Of a stretch of DNA of 64,000 nt, positions 25,799 through 38,744 are shown piece by piece. The notes beneath the pieces were generated by a model. It saw only the letters and a list, made by a program, of their open reading frames with translations. It had not been told where the DNA came from and ran no database searches. Origin of the DNA: Serinus canaria (Eukaryota; Chordata; Aves; Passeriformes; Fringillidae); the NCBI RefSeq assembly GCF_022539315.1, contig NC_066315.1, positions 23,597,649 through 23,661,648 on the forward strand, written 5' to 3'. Position 1 is the stretch's first letter. Each line of letters opens with the position of its first letter. Made by a program: the position numbers and the translations under genes.

Positions 25799-28027
25799 GC
25801 ATCACCTTTTAAAGACGAAGATCATTGGCCTTCTGGTATGTAAGATGAATAAGGTGCAATATGAAACTTTAGTCTGAAAACAGGCTATGCTGACAAGATT
25901 TCACACTCTGGACAGTAACTCACTTCCAGTCAAAAGTGACTTGCTCAGCTGTTGTGTAATTCAGAGTTCTCATTTTAAACCTAACATTTTCTTGTACTTC
26001 TCTCTCTCCTTTCCCCTTAATAGTATCTCTGTGTGGGTGGGTGCCAGACACTGCATAGGAAGAAGTTACTTCATGTAGAGGTTATTATACTTGATCATAA
26101 ATTGCTCAAAACTTTTACAAAACTTATCTTCTCTCCTCCAATATGTAAGAAGAAAGATGACACAGATAAACATTACAACTGAGGAAACACTCTTCAGCTA
26201 AAAACTGACAGAAACCAGATCAGCCATCTTGAGTTTCTCATTTTAGTCTTTAAAAGCCCAATTTCTTTCATTCAAAAATCTATCATTCTTCAAGCTTGAT
26301 AGTATCACAGTTATGAATAAGAGCTCTAAGATGGGGCTGTGTCACTACTGAACTATTATTAGAACCAGATCTAATGCATCAAAACCTACAACAACTATTA
26401 TTTTCCCTGAAGTTTCTCATGTCACCCAGTACACAGAAGCACATTAAAAAAGTGGTAGTTTTGCAAAATTCCAGTTCTGTAGCGTGTTGAATTTGCTCCC
26501 TATCGCTATTCAAAATGAAGCAATTAATTCTAGGAATAAAGATAATATTCTGACCCCCAAATGTACATCTGGTCTAGTTCATAAGAAACATATGGGGTCT
26601 CTTTCTTGAAGAAGCAAACCAAGAGCTTTCAGAGCTGGGTGCAGATACAAGCCAGCAAGGAAGGACCCAACTTCAGATGTTCCCTTTGCATGCATAACTG
26701 AAAGGGAAATGTTAGTAAAAGGGAAACCAAACAGAGGCACCATGTACAGCTTTATGACCAAAGCAGGGCCAGCCTACTGTATAGAGTAGGCAATAGAAGT
26801 ATATCCAATATACATAACAATCTCCCTAAGTAAGAGAAAATATAACCATCTTCGAAGCTTCCTTATGAAATGGCAAAGGAAATCTTTTTCTGGGTGCTTA
26901 AAATTTGCTTGATACCTTCCAGGTAAGCATAGCCCCTGCTGGCCTTGGAACAGAATGATGGGCCTTGTCCCCCACCACTGACATAAAAGGGAGCTTTTCC
27001 ACAGACATCAATGACCCCAGGCTCAAGCCATCTGAGATCTGCTTTCAAGCCTTTATTAAGAAATAAAAATCATGCTTCAAGAGAAGGATACATAGATTGT
27101 ATATATGTATCCCAAAAGCAAGATAAGTATAGATATGATCTTTGACCAGAATATGCTATAACACAGGCAGATCTCATTTGTTCCTGGGCAGAACTGCTTC
27201 AGAACTCATCACTGAACATTATTTTTTGAAATAGAAGAGCCTTGATAGGTTGAACGTCCTTCACTTACTCTCTCATCATGCACGTCACAGTTCTCTTATC
27301 TGTGGACATTTGTTTCCCCGCAAGATTTGTAGGTTTATTTCACTGGGGCTTTAAGGGTTGTTATCTCAGCTCAGGAAGCATGATATAATAGTGGCACCTT
27401 GAAAAACTGTGGCAATGTTTGAAGCAAATTCTGTAAATACATACACAACTGACCTTGGAAAAAGAGAAGGGAAAAAAAAGTCTCTGCTCAGTGTGGAAAA
27501 AGAAGCATTCCTTTTGTTTTTACTGACAGTTCTACCAGCAATTAGTGAACTGTGTATTAAACAGCCATCTCATCACTGTGCACAGTTAAATTACATCTAC
27601 TTGTTCATCAGCAGTTTGAAATTTGACATAACTAAATGATACATAAATGACATAATACAGAAATGACATAACTAAACTGCTGGCTTCTGCCTTTTGAAAG
27701 CAGCCTGAAAGAAATACTGATATGACACATACAATATGGTCATGGTCTTCCCATAATCACTTTTAGTTCAATTTAGTTCAATTCTCTTCTCTTTCATGAA
27801 CTTCTTTCATATCCCTGTTTTAAATGTGCACTCTTTAAAATGGTCACACAGCTTTGCCCTTCTTGTGCAACTCAGTTGTGGGATTTGAAGGCAATAACTG
27901 AGGTATGGATTAGATAAAGGCTGTCCTATGTGGAAGGGTAGGAGCCAAGAGGGCTCCTCACTCCCCTGCTCATTCAAACAAGCAATGGTGCAGTTCAGTG
28001 TGCAGGACACTTTGCAGGCTGTCTGCA

Positions 28028-28075
28028 TGTGTGTGCGTGTGTGTGTGTGTCTGTGTGTGTGTGTGTGTGTTTGTG
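28028..28075. repeat. TG microsatellite
   Basis: A (TG)n tract of about 24 units with three interruptions (CG, CT, TT). It is probably polymorphic. Confidence 0.95.
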
Positions 28076-31000
28076 CAGAGAACCTCATGCCTGTGAACAA
28101 ATTTGCCCATATTTTCCTCGAGCAGATCTGTATCCTCCCCAGGAACATGTCAGAGCTGTTTTTCACCACTTCTTTAATTTAACTCATAATTTACTCCTCA
28201 CTTAAAAATGTAGCAGACAGCACTCCAAAATGACACATTTTAGTCAGATTGAAGATGCTTTTTAAATCCTGTATTTTGAAGAAATGGTTTTAGAACACCT
28301 ATGTCAAGCAAAAGACCAAACTTCAAGGTAAGCAAGAGGAGTTTCAGTCTGTTCCTAGTCTTTATCAATTACGTAAATGAAATTAAAGCAGTCTTCTACA
28401 TCAAGTATCTACTCCTTTATCCCGTATGAAATTTCACTGTGAAAATCTTTTCAAATCAGAGTTTTCAGAGATACAGAATTAATTATTTTTTTGCAGCTCT
28501 ACATTTTTCTTGCAATGCCAACATGACTTCAAGAAAGCTCATCCCTTGACATTTACCATATTTACTGCTGCAAAAACCCCTTTTAAAATGGGCTTTGCTT
28601 GAGAGTGCCTCTAATGCTGGAGTAGTCTTAATCAAGGGGATGGATACAGAACAGGTTTTAAAGTCTGAGGCCCTCTCATTAAAATTCAATAATGTTCCAC
28701 AAACTGGAAATATTTTCATTCAGATTGTTTTCATGGCACAGATTCAGGCTAATAGGTTTTGTGCCATTAGGTTGACTTCTCTTGGAATAAATTATTTTAA
28801 ACCAAATGTCTAACCTAGTTACCATTCTTGTATCAGGTGAAAGACTGCACACATAGCTATTGCCCAAAGGAAACCAACCCTTACCTACCTGAGATTCTTC
28901 CTTATCAAAGGGAAAAGAAAGTTACGAACACATACAGCAGTTTGCACACAGGTTCATCTGCTCTCCCCAAAGATACTGAGTAAATTAAGAGCCAAGTATG
29001 TACTCCCAGGTTTTCTTGGGCTTTATCTCTATCTCCGCAATGCTAAGCAATGAGCTTCACAGATGAAAGTTTACTCAATGGATAAAGAGCTCATACTCCA
29101 AACACTTAATACAAAATAATGTGAAAGGATAATGCCACAAATGATGATTTATTTTCACCATTATGAGCAACACAAAAAATGGTACATCTATGTGACTAAA
29201 TTACTAGTCTAACTTTGAAAAAACCCCCAAAAAGAGACTCTAGAACTGGGAAGAATAAGGCAAAAAAGCAAGTATCTGACTATAGGAGCATCAGAAAAAT
29301 TCTGTAAGTCAAGCTTTTCTGTCATCTGCAGTAGTACAGTGACAGAGTGCAATGAGGTAATGGAGGCTGCACATGGGCACTCTGTGAGACTTCAGAAAAG
29401 GAAGCTTCAAGAGATGGCAAATTTCCATGTTTGAGGGGAAATATAGAATTCAAAGATGTTCTCACAATCTAAAACCTGAAATTCTCAATACAGAATAAAA
29501 TCTAAGGAAAAGTGGGGTTTTTCCCCCTTCTGGAAAAACATTAAAGGCTAAGAGACAGAATCCTTGGGTTTTCTTTCCATCTGGGCTTCAGCTGCTCCTG
29601 TGTGGCGTCAAGTACATGTTTTGATCTGTGATCATTTCATTTGCTCCCATACTAGGTGTTAATGGCACCTGTTGCTCTAAGCCTCTCTAAATTTTCAGAT
29701 AAACCTGAAACATCAGAACTGTGCCCACCCACAACTAATATGTCTCATCACCCTCATCTGTAATAAAACACCTCTGGTCAGGAAAAAAATCTGTAAATGG
29801 ATTATAACCCTTCAGACAAGAAAGGCAGGGAAAACATTTCCTACTAAATGGCTAACTGTTATGTGAGCAGAGGTTAAATTTCAATTTCAACCGTTTTCCC
29901 CAGCTGCTGAGTCTGAGTGTCAAAAGACATGAAAGTGGATTAGAAAGATGGTGTGAAGAAAATACTTTAATTTTTAGCAGCTGTGCTGGCTCACAGTGAA
30001 TCGATAAACACCTGCAGAAAAGCTCGAGATAAATATTTAAGGTAGAAAGTTTTGTAGAGCAACCGTGCAAGGAAAACTGATACAGTTTCCACAGGCCAGT
30101 TAAACTAGCTACAACTTTGCCCTAAGCAAAACTTTGTCCCATGCAATACATTCTACTCAGAGCAGAGAAGCTGTGAGGTTTACATTCACTGGCCCATGAC
30201 AGCCCATAGTAATCTGAGTTCACCTATTGGGAGCTCTCTGGTTATTTATCCTGTTCAGCTTTTAATGATTTCACGTCAGATTTTTTTCCCCCCACTTGAA
30301 TCCTGACCAAAAGAAAGAGTAAGTTAATTTTTATGTTAAAGAGAAAACTAAAAATCTAACTCCCAGGTGATGACACTGCTCAGATGCCACCCTCCCCTAT
30401 TCAACTGCAGTACATTTTGTGGTGTAGATTTGTGTGTTACCAGGCTCTCCAATTTTTTTTTTTTTGCAACAATTTCTATGCTATTATCTCTGCTTTGCCG
30501 TTACTGAACCATAAGCCTTTTGTGTTGTCTGTGGCACAGCTCTATTGGTTTTTGACATCATTTTAATGCGAAAAGCATGCAACTCCATCTTTACAAAATG
30601 AACATTCCCTCAGTCTCTGAAATACTGAGCACATGCAGCTCCCTGAATCACCCTGAATATCTTGAACTCTTCTGTCCCACATTACCACAGTGCTCACCAC
30701 CTTTATGTCCACTACAAGGAGTTCCTCAAGATCCAGATGGAGATGGCGGTCATTTCTGAAAAAAACCCAACCTAATTTCTTCAGAATTAAAGAAAAAACC
30801 AGAATCCTATTCTGGAGCAAGTGAATAATCAATAAAAGCCTCCTCCTGTGGTAAGCCATTTTATGCCTTGCTTTTCATACAGTTGTGGCTGGCATGTTTG
30901 CCAAAAATTAAGGGTTTGCTAAAAAGTCTAGGCCCTCTTTAAACTCCCTCACACTTTGGGGGCAAAATGCCCTCAAAATCAAACTCTTAAAAGATCCAGG

Positions 31001-34000
31001 AGATGAGCATCACCTACCTCTCCTTTTGCAATTACTTCACAGGAATGGAAAAATGATTCCAAGGCAGGAGAGAAGCAAGCAAGTCTGTTTCTGTGCTTGA
31101 GTGGGTAGGACACCCACCCAGAATACGGTTCTGACTCTGTACATGTACTCTTTCACTGCTAATGGTCTGATGAGATCTAGGGTTTAACTGAGTACCTTCA
31201 TTCTTACAGCAGCACAGTATGATTCATCACTGCCAAACAGGCTTAATTTAACAGCTACAGATAGAAACATTACACAAAGATCTCCTGCTATGTATACTTC
31301 TTCAGATGCTGAAAGCTTGCTCCCAAATTATTTGGATATAAAGAGCACTTAAAAAATTATTAAATTGTGTAGAACAGTGTGTATGCTGTACTGACATTAT
31401 CATAAAACCTGTTTCATGGACATAATCTAATAAAAAAATCTGATAATTCACTGTAGTCGGTGAAATTCTGGATGATATAGCTCATTGAGTCATGTACCTT
31501 TAGGTAACTGATTCAAACTCAGTGAAAATCAATAGTAACTGAATCTTCATGCCGATTTACTCCAGTTCAGTTGAATAAATGCGTGGAAATGAAGTAATCC
31601 CTTGGATGAAATTTGTATTTGACAAATGTCTATATTTCAAAAGCACTTACTACTGGCAAACTTCGATATGTTAGGAGAGAAGCTACAAATATGGAGAATA
31701 TTTAAGTAAAAGAAGAAATACTTTCTCAGAGTTTGTCTCAAGAGTTGCATCTGGACGGAATTCATTCAGTGCATCTATAAAAGGAAAGCAGAGCAGATTA
31801 TGCATGAGTTTCTGGAAGAAGTCACACGGTTTGACCATGCCAGACAGATGGCTCCTAAAAGACTGCAAAACGAAGCATGCCACAAGCACAAGAGAACAGC
31901 CAGGCAGGTCACATGCTGACACCAAGAGCTTGTCAAACCCTGGCTCTGCCTCTAGCAGTCAGCACACCATGGTGGCTCTGTCTCACATGGACTCATTCGC
32001 ACAGGGCCAGCAGGTCAGGCAGAGCAAGCAAGCAAATGCAATGGCAGTGCCACAGGCCATGTGCAAACAATAACCAGAAGCAAGGCAACAACACGTGCTT
32101 TCATATCACAAGGCAAACTATGGCTTCAAAGGAAGAAGCGACAGGAATTGCTGTGACTTAGGGTGAGCTGTATCCTGCCAACACCAGGCCCTTGATGGCA
32201 ATGGCAGCTCCAGCTACACGTGGGTAACACGTGCTGCTCTGTGGCAGGTGGCACATACAGGCAGGAGAGGCTGTGGCCACCTCCCTTCCTCACTAAGTTA
32301 GGGCTCTACCTAGGTCTTTGACATCTGCTGGCAAGTTCTCTCCAGTGGTCTCACCCCTGCAATACAGATAAGCTTTTCCACAGAGATAGTGGGGAGCTGC
32401 CTTTGGGCACCATGACTTCTTTGGAGAAATCGCTTTCCAGAAATCTAAATATCAAACTTGCTTTCTCATTGACATTTTGAGGTCTTCTCTCAAAGCCAGT
32501 TATTTACTTGGTAGAAAACAGCACAATGTCTCAGAAAGCTGTTATGTTTTGCTCTGCTATTCTTAGCTGTTTTTAAACTCCAGAGTATGTCTGCTCCTTT
32601 AGGTCTGCTGTCCACTTCTCTCATGCATGTTTATGGGGTTTTATTAGATATAAAGAACATTTAACAGTCTTGGTGACCAATACATATGGAGAAGTGCTAA
32701 TCTGAAGTTGCTGAAAAACTCAGATATGAGACAGATTAGTCCTATATACTTCTCAACTAGTACATATTGTCTTTATGACTGACCAATGGTAGCCAATTAT
32801 TAGACTTCTTTTCTGGACAATCAAATACAGAAAATTCAGTAAAAGCTGCCTGGATCAAAATGTCTGACTAGACACTCAATTTGGAAAAAAACCTCCCACA
32901 CTGGGGAGCTCAGCAAATGAATCACAGCTAAAGTCTAGTCTTTTTCCCTCCTCTCCAGAGTGCACCAGTGTCCAGGAAAGGATCCCAGGAATTTAAATAC
33001 CGTTTTGTAGCCATTTTCCTATGAAAGAGAAAAGTAAATAAAAACAACGTTTAGTTGTATTACGAGTCAAACGAAAGTACACAGAGGTTCCCCCAGCCAA
33101 ACTCTAGGCAGAAAGCAAAGTCTCTCCCAGCCAAGTTCCTGCAGAGGGAAGCTGTGTGAAAGAGCCAGGAGACCCTTTCAAACAGAAAGTCTTTGGGCAG
33201 TGTACAGCTGGCTATCCCTCTTCAGGCTAGAGAGCAAGGGGCATGGATGACATTGCTCTGCTTCTCTCCTGTTCTCTGGCTAGTGGAGAGACTGCTAAAA
33301 ACAATCTGCAGCTGGGGATCCACCAAAGCTGCCCTGAGGCTGCTCGGGCTTATCGCAGGTATGAACTTGTCTTGGACATGCTCCAGAGGACACAGAGGTG
33401 CTCACAGCAACTGGCCAGAAGCTGTGCCCAGCATAGCTCAGATCCAGATGTTTCTGCTGCCAGCTGCATTTCCAAATATCCACTGCAAACACTACGATGT
33501 TAACACCAAGATGTTACATCATGACTGACATGTTGTAGTCTTTCTTTTAACTTCAAGCTCTTTTCCTCTGACCACTGGCAAGTCTAATTCAGATTGTCAC
33601 AGACTGGAATATTGAACCTCTAAGGAATGCATATATTTTAAGGACTATACGGTCATGGTCAGGGAGATTTCAGACTAGTGTTGTGCCACCTGCAATGAAG
33701 CAGCTACGGGAAGCTCTCCAGGAGGAGACCTCTCTCATGAGGTGCTATCTGGGCTGTGTGCTGCCACTGGCTGCCAGCCCAGAGCCACCCGGTCCTGGTC
33801 CTGGTCCCTCGGCCACTGCCTTGCCTGACATGACCCCCCATCTGAACCAAACAGTCAAATTAAACTTGGTCAGCTAGCACCATTCCTGTGGGGCTTTGTA
33901 CCACTGCTTCAGGGCTCCCTTCTGGTTTTTTGTCATGAGTAGTGGCAGTTTTTGGTTTCTATGGTTTATTAACTGTTTCCCTTACCAACAGATCTATTCC

Positions 34001-36612
34001 TCTGACTGAAAGTCTGGCACAGCTGGAAACTAGAAGCAAAACCACAAGTGAATAGCCTGGCACTTACCACCCATCTCCAACCACAAACCCATACAGTTAC
34101 TGGATTTGACTAACGGCTATCAATCACCCCAACTGCAGACAAACAGATATCAACTAGAAAAGACTTGAGGAAAAATGTGAGCTAAAAACCATGTTAGCAT
34201 TTTTCTTTTAATGAGGTGATGCTGTCTTGGAAACACAATTATTTCTTACTCGATACTTATGGCACTACTCTGACTGTTTGCCTTTCTCTCTATTAAAATG
34301 TGTTTGTCCTTTGCCTAAAGCCAATGCAAGTTCTGCCTTGGAGGTCAGGTTGAACAGAAAACAATCCTCATTATCCAAAAAACATGAACAAGTGCAGCCC
34401 TCTACTTTCTTTTATATTAAGTTTCTTTAAGTGTGAAGCAGAATGTCATTGTTGTTCTATCAGATCACTAAGGACAGTAAGTTAAACTGTGGTTTGTGTC
34501 CATTCAACTTTAAAAATACGTGAAAAAAATTTTGAAATAAGGTGGTCACTTATCTGGGGAGGAAGAAAAAAAATCCCAGTTTATTAGGTCTAGTTTGGAA
34601 AAATCATCAGCCTCCCACACACCCCTGTGCACATGAATGGCAGAAGAAGAAAGGATAAAAAGTGCAAAGCACAGAATTTTGAATACTGACAAGATCTTTC
34701 TAAGGAACAAACCCTCTCCCAGTACAGTTGGTCTGGACTGTGGTGAACTTTTACAGCACTTGCAACTTAAATCATTCTTGTAACAAAACAAGATAATTTC
34801 CAAAAATGGCAGAAACAAACTCAGGCCAGAATTGTACAGTACTTTGGTTCAAAGGTTGCAAATTAAGTAGTGTAGCTTTTACACTTTGCAGTTCTAAGCT
34901 GCAAACTCCACCATTGATTGTTAGAACCAAAGACAAAACAGAAAAAATTTGTTATTTTAGTTCTTTCTGCTACCAAGATCTAACTGTAAGCCAGCACACA
35001 AGTGCATGATTACACTTTGGAGCTCTTGCTCCACTAGATATGTTGGTTTAAGGTTCACTGGAAAACACCAGATAATGTGATTGCAAAGTCTGTGTTTAAA
35101 TTGCTGCGTGATAAAGAGACAGTTCTCTCTTAAACCACATTTAAAATGTTTGGCCGTTTATATGGAAAACCTAACTTCTAAGCAGCATTCATGGCTGCAC
35201 TTACTCAGTTGCTTTTTGCCATGGCTCTACTGTCTTGCTTTCATTATACCTTCCCTCCCAACATCCAGTTATACATCCTATTTCTTCTTTTGTTAACAGA
35301 TTCCTCTGCCTCTCTCTCTAGTTTTCTCTTCTTTCCAACCTAAAGAAGATTGAAAATATATTACAGATTGTTTCTCTGCTTTTGAAAGACATTTCAGAAA
35401 TGTGTTGAAGATAAAAGAATGAAAAGGAAATGCTAAGCATGAGAAGGAAAAGTTAAGCTAAGAACTGAAAAGAAGTAGAAATTTTCCATATGGAGGAATA
35501 CAGGATCTAGTAGGCAAAGCCAAATATTCCTACTGCTGCATAGCTACTGTGCCCACTTAAAAGAGTGAGGACTAAATTATCAGATATGCTGAAGCACGGG
35601 AAAATAACTGACAAGGAATTAAGATGCATCTGAAATGACACTGTGTCATAGAAATACGCCTCACAATTTGTTGCATGGCAGTATTCATATTTTAGAGGCT
35701 CCTTGTCATCTTCAGAGCCTCTTTTCAGACTGTGTTCTTGGTACTGTTCTTGTCTGTGCAGAAAGGTAAAATAAAACTGAAGTCTTTGCTACTGTCAATC
35801 AGAGTTGTCTTTCTTTCTCACACTCAGTAATTCCAGGATTTCATTTGCAATATCCATACACACAGACAGAAGTTAAAATACCAGTGTGTGGACAATTCAC
35901 AATGGTGTGCAAATAAAAATAATTTTTAAAAGACAAGGAATATAATCCTTTCTTCTAGAAATCAGGCTAAGTTTATCAACTGATTTCAGTTTGAGACAGT
36001 TCTGTTTATGGTGGTTTATATGAATATGTAGTCTCTCTGTTCTGCTGCCATCCAAACCCAAGTAATCTGCAGTCACATCACTGATGCATCTGGGCTGCAG
36101 CAGGAATACGTCCTATACTCAGAAAAACAAGCCCTATATTCAATTGCAAAGTATTTTGCTGATAATGTTTTGGTATATGATACTTTACTGTTGATTACAA
36201 GCTTTAAACAAATGTTTCTGCTTTCATAAAGGTTTAGGTAATTGAATAATATTAATCAAAATAAAAATTCAAGTAATGACATACTGTTACTTAATGAGAA
36301 GAGAGGGTCATTTAGCATACATAACAACCCCCCGTGTGGGGTATGCATTTACAAAGTTACAGACTGATTATTCCCCAAGACCATTCAATAGCCAAACAAC
36401 TCATCATAAGGAACAACTAACCCAGGCTATGTCAGGAGTAGAGGACACAGTATTTTTAAATTTCCAAGCAATTACCTGCAATAGCAGCATTTCTGTGAAC
36501 AATTTTCCCCAAAGCCCACTGTCCTCTTTACTTCAATCTCCAGATGAAGAACACACTTAGGCCATTGAGAACCTGGAGCTCTCTGTTGAACAAGTTGCCA
36601 GACGTATACATC

Positions 36613-36631
36613 TTTTTTTTTTTTTTTTTTT
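36613..36631. repeat. T19 homopolymer
   Basis: Nineteen consecutive T in the large intron; no recognisable retroposed body was seen on either side. Confidence 0.95.
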
Positions 36632-36836
36632 GGAAGTGCAAGCTTAAAGGCCTGTATCTGTGAGAGATTAGCACCTACAGAACAGCTAATTCAGACCAAA
36701 TGAGTGCATGATGAAACTGACGCTAGTTAGGACAGAATCAAGGAAGAACCGGACTGCAGATCCCTTCCGAGAGAAAAGCTGCCTGTCCCATTCAAAGCAC
36801 CAGGGAACTGCAGGTTCTGTTACAAGTTATCACTTT

Positions 36837-36851
36837 GTTGCCTCTGGTAAC
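36837..36851. promoter_or_regulatory. RFX X-box match
   Basis: GTTGCCTCTGGTAAC fits the RFX X-box consensus GTNRCC-N(0-3)-RGYAAC at every defined position with a 3-base spacer. It lies in the large CDK6 intron, about 6 kb after the 110-base exon in the transcript. Occupancy is inferred. Confidence 0.45.
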
Positions 36852-37190
36852 AAATGGGAAGTGAACATCTTTCTCTGGATAAGGACATGCATACAGTAGC
36901 TCATGTACTCATGGCTTGGCTTCCTTTGTGGATACCTTTAGCGTGTGTGTTTGTGTGTGTAGTATTTTAGCAGACAGGTAGCAATAATCATACTCCTAGA
37001 ATGGCTTAAATTTGGGCAAATTTAATTCATACATGCTCTTTTGCTTGGCCGTGCAGCCTCATGAAGCCCAGAAGAGAGACTGTGAATCCCACCCTTAGCC
37101 TCAACTCTCAGCTGATAGCTCTTCATAACTCCCGCATGTATTGCAACCCTTATTTTGAACAGTCCTGGGTTCATATCACACATGAGGCAG

Positions 37191-37216
37191 CTGAAAGAAG
37201 TGACTGAAAGAAGTGC
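37191..37216. repeat. 13-base tandem duplication
   Basis: CTGAAAGAAGTGA followed by CTGAAAGAAGTGC, adjacent copies. No gene or element is associated. Confidence 0.85.
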
Positions 37217-37465
37217 AAGGCATGGAAGCTGGGGACACCACTACACAGCACCCTCTCCTGCCTTGCCATTTGCAGCCCTCTTTTATAGAGATTGCTTTAA
37301 GTGCTGTACTGTGCACATTAACAGAGAATAGCTTTGCCACTCTTTGTGCCACCCTGTCACACTGAATTGTTTCTGAATAGGTTACAATCCTCTTTGAAGT
37401 CAGGGTTAATTTCAACAATGGTTTCAATGAAGCCAAGACTTTCTGTGTGATCCTGCTAAAAAGTT

Positions 37466-37700
37466 AGTCATGCCCCAAGTCTCCTTTTCTCCACAACAAC
37501 CCCTGTTCCCTCAGCTGCTTTTCATGGTACATATTTTCTAGACTCTTCACCAGCTCCATTCCCTTTTCTGGACACCCTCCAGCACCTCAATGTCCTTTTT
37601 GAAGTGAGGGACCCAGAAAGGAACACAGCATTCAAGGTGTGATCTTCCCAGTGCTGAGTACTTCCCCAGTACTGCTGGCTATTCTCCTTTTATGGTCTCC
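37466..37700 (-). mobile_element. CR1 LINE fragment, internal 3' region
   Basis: Read on the minus strand this matches the region of CR1 just upstream of its 3' end. It includes CACTTCAAAAAGGACATTGAGGTGCTGGAG, the GTCCAGAAAAGGG block, a GCAGCTGAGGGAACAGGGGTTGTTG block and GGAGAAAAGGAGACTTGGGG. It lacks the terminal tail, so it is truncated at both ends. Edges are approximate to about 30 bases. Confidence 0.82.
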
Positions 37701-38031
37701 TTCCACAAACCCATTCTACCACCTGGTTCTGTAGTTGGCCCAGGAAAGTACTTGCAATGGATCTGATGGCTGAACTTCAAACTGTACTAATAACATGGCT
37801 TGTTTTGAAAGGGGAATAAAGATTTACTATATTTTAGTGCTTTAGATTATCTACAATTACTCAATACCCTAAGACATTGTAGGTAACAATGAATATATGT
37901 ACTGCTAGTTTTTTAAAACCTGATGTTTTGCGATTCTAGGCAGCCTGTAGGTCCCAAATCTGGTGTTCACATCACCAGAGTTTTGATATCATCACATCTG
38001 TATACATTATCTGCAACAATAAAGTCCAAAA

Positions 38032-38071
38032 ATTGTGTGTAGAAAAAGCTCATGCTTTTTCTACACACAAT
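38032..38071. repeat. Perfect inverted repeat, 18-bp arms, 4-base loop
   Basis: The left arm ATTGTGTGTAGAAAAAGC (38032-38049), loop TCAT (38050-38053) and right arm GCTTTTTCTACACACAAT (38054-38071) are exactly complementary. No mismatch occurs in 18 pairs. It lies in the large CDK6 intron and would form a stable hairpin in RNA of either strand. Confidence 0.97.
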
Positions 38072-38608
38072 GACGTAACTCCTCTAATTGGACAAATTTA
38101 TACCATTGAAAGATGACTTATATGCCAATAGCTTGTTTCCCTGTGTCTGCTATTCGTGTCCACCATAGGTATTTCAGTAGAGTCACACATCTCTTATCTG
38201 CTATGACAATTTTCAAGCACAGTTGGTAATGCAATAATTGTCTCATATACATTAGAAGTTGACAGAGTAGGCTGAAAAATGAGACAACTGCTGAAAACAC
38301 GATTTAATATTTAAAAATGAATAAATAATAACCTCATACTATTCATGCCAATCATGCAGCTTACACATTTCTGAGACTGATGATTTTACCAAAAGCAGGC
38401 TGATTAAAACACCATAGAGCTGGTGCATGAACAGTCTCAGTAAGAAACCCATGTGAACAGAATTAATTCCCTCCTGGATAGATGAAGCTTGTTGCAATGA
38501 GATAATACTGTTTTACTTTTGGTTGGGGAGGTGGAAAAGGGTGTTAGGAGAGGACTGTCTTTCCAGTTTGGGGTTTGAATTGGTGCCTGTAAACATGCAG
38601 TCACATGG

Positions 38609-38623
38609 CCACCCTCTAGTGAA
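38609..38623. promoter_or_regulatory. Near-consensus CTCF core
   Basis: CCACCCTCTAGTGAA resembles the frequent CTCF core CGCCCTCTAGTGG, with mismatches at the CpG and the final G. Weak on its own. Confidence 0.25.
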
Positions 38624-38690
38624 TGACTTCTTCAGCTTGACTACACTCTGAATATAACAGAGGCTACAAAAACTAATAGTCTCTTCTGAT

Positions 38691-38744
38691 GATTTTTAGC
38701 TCTGTATTTACTCCAAAGATTTTTAGCTCTGTGTTTACTCCCTT
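38691..38744. repeat. 27-base tandem duplication
   Basis: Two copies of a 24-base block (38691-38714 and 38718-38741, one A/G mismatch) spaced by 27 bases. They are immediately followed by inverted copies of part of the block (GGAGTAAAC at 38745-38753) and by an 8-bp inverted repeat CAATCAAC/GTTGATTG. Confidence 0.92.

Noticed and set aside
27928..28182. 84-residue frame with a Cys-Val repeat
   Set aside because: It is simply the translation of the TG microsatellite.
33243..33528. Overlapping 86- and 111-residue plus-strand frames in a GC-richer patch
   Set aside because: Two frames of the same DNA are open at once, and neither product resembles a known protein; this is expected from local composition.
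38032..38071. microRNA precursor reading of the 18-bp hairpin
   Set aside because: The stem is too short and too perfect, and the 4-base loop too small, for a typical animal precursor, which needs roughly 30 or more paired bases.
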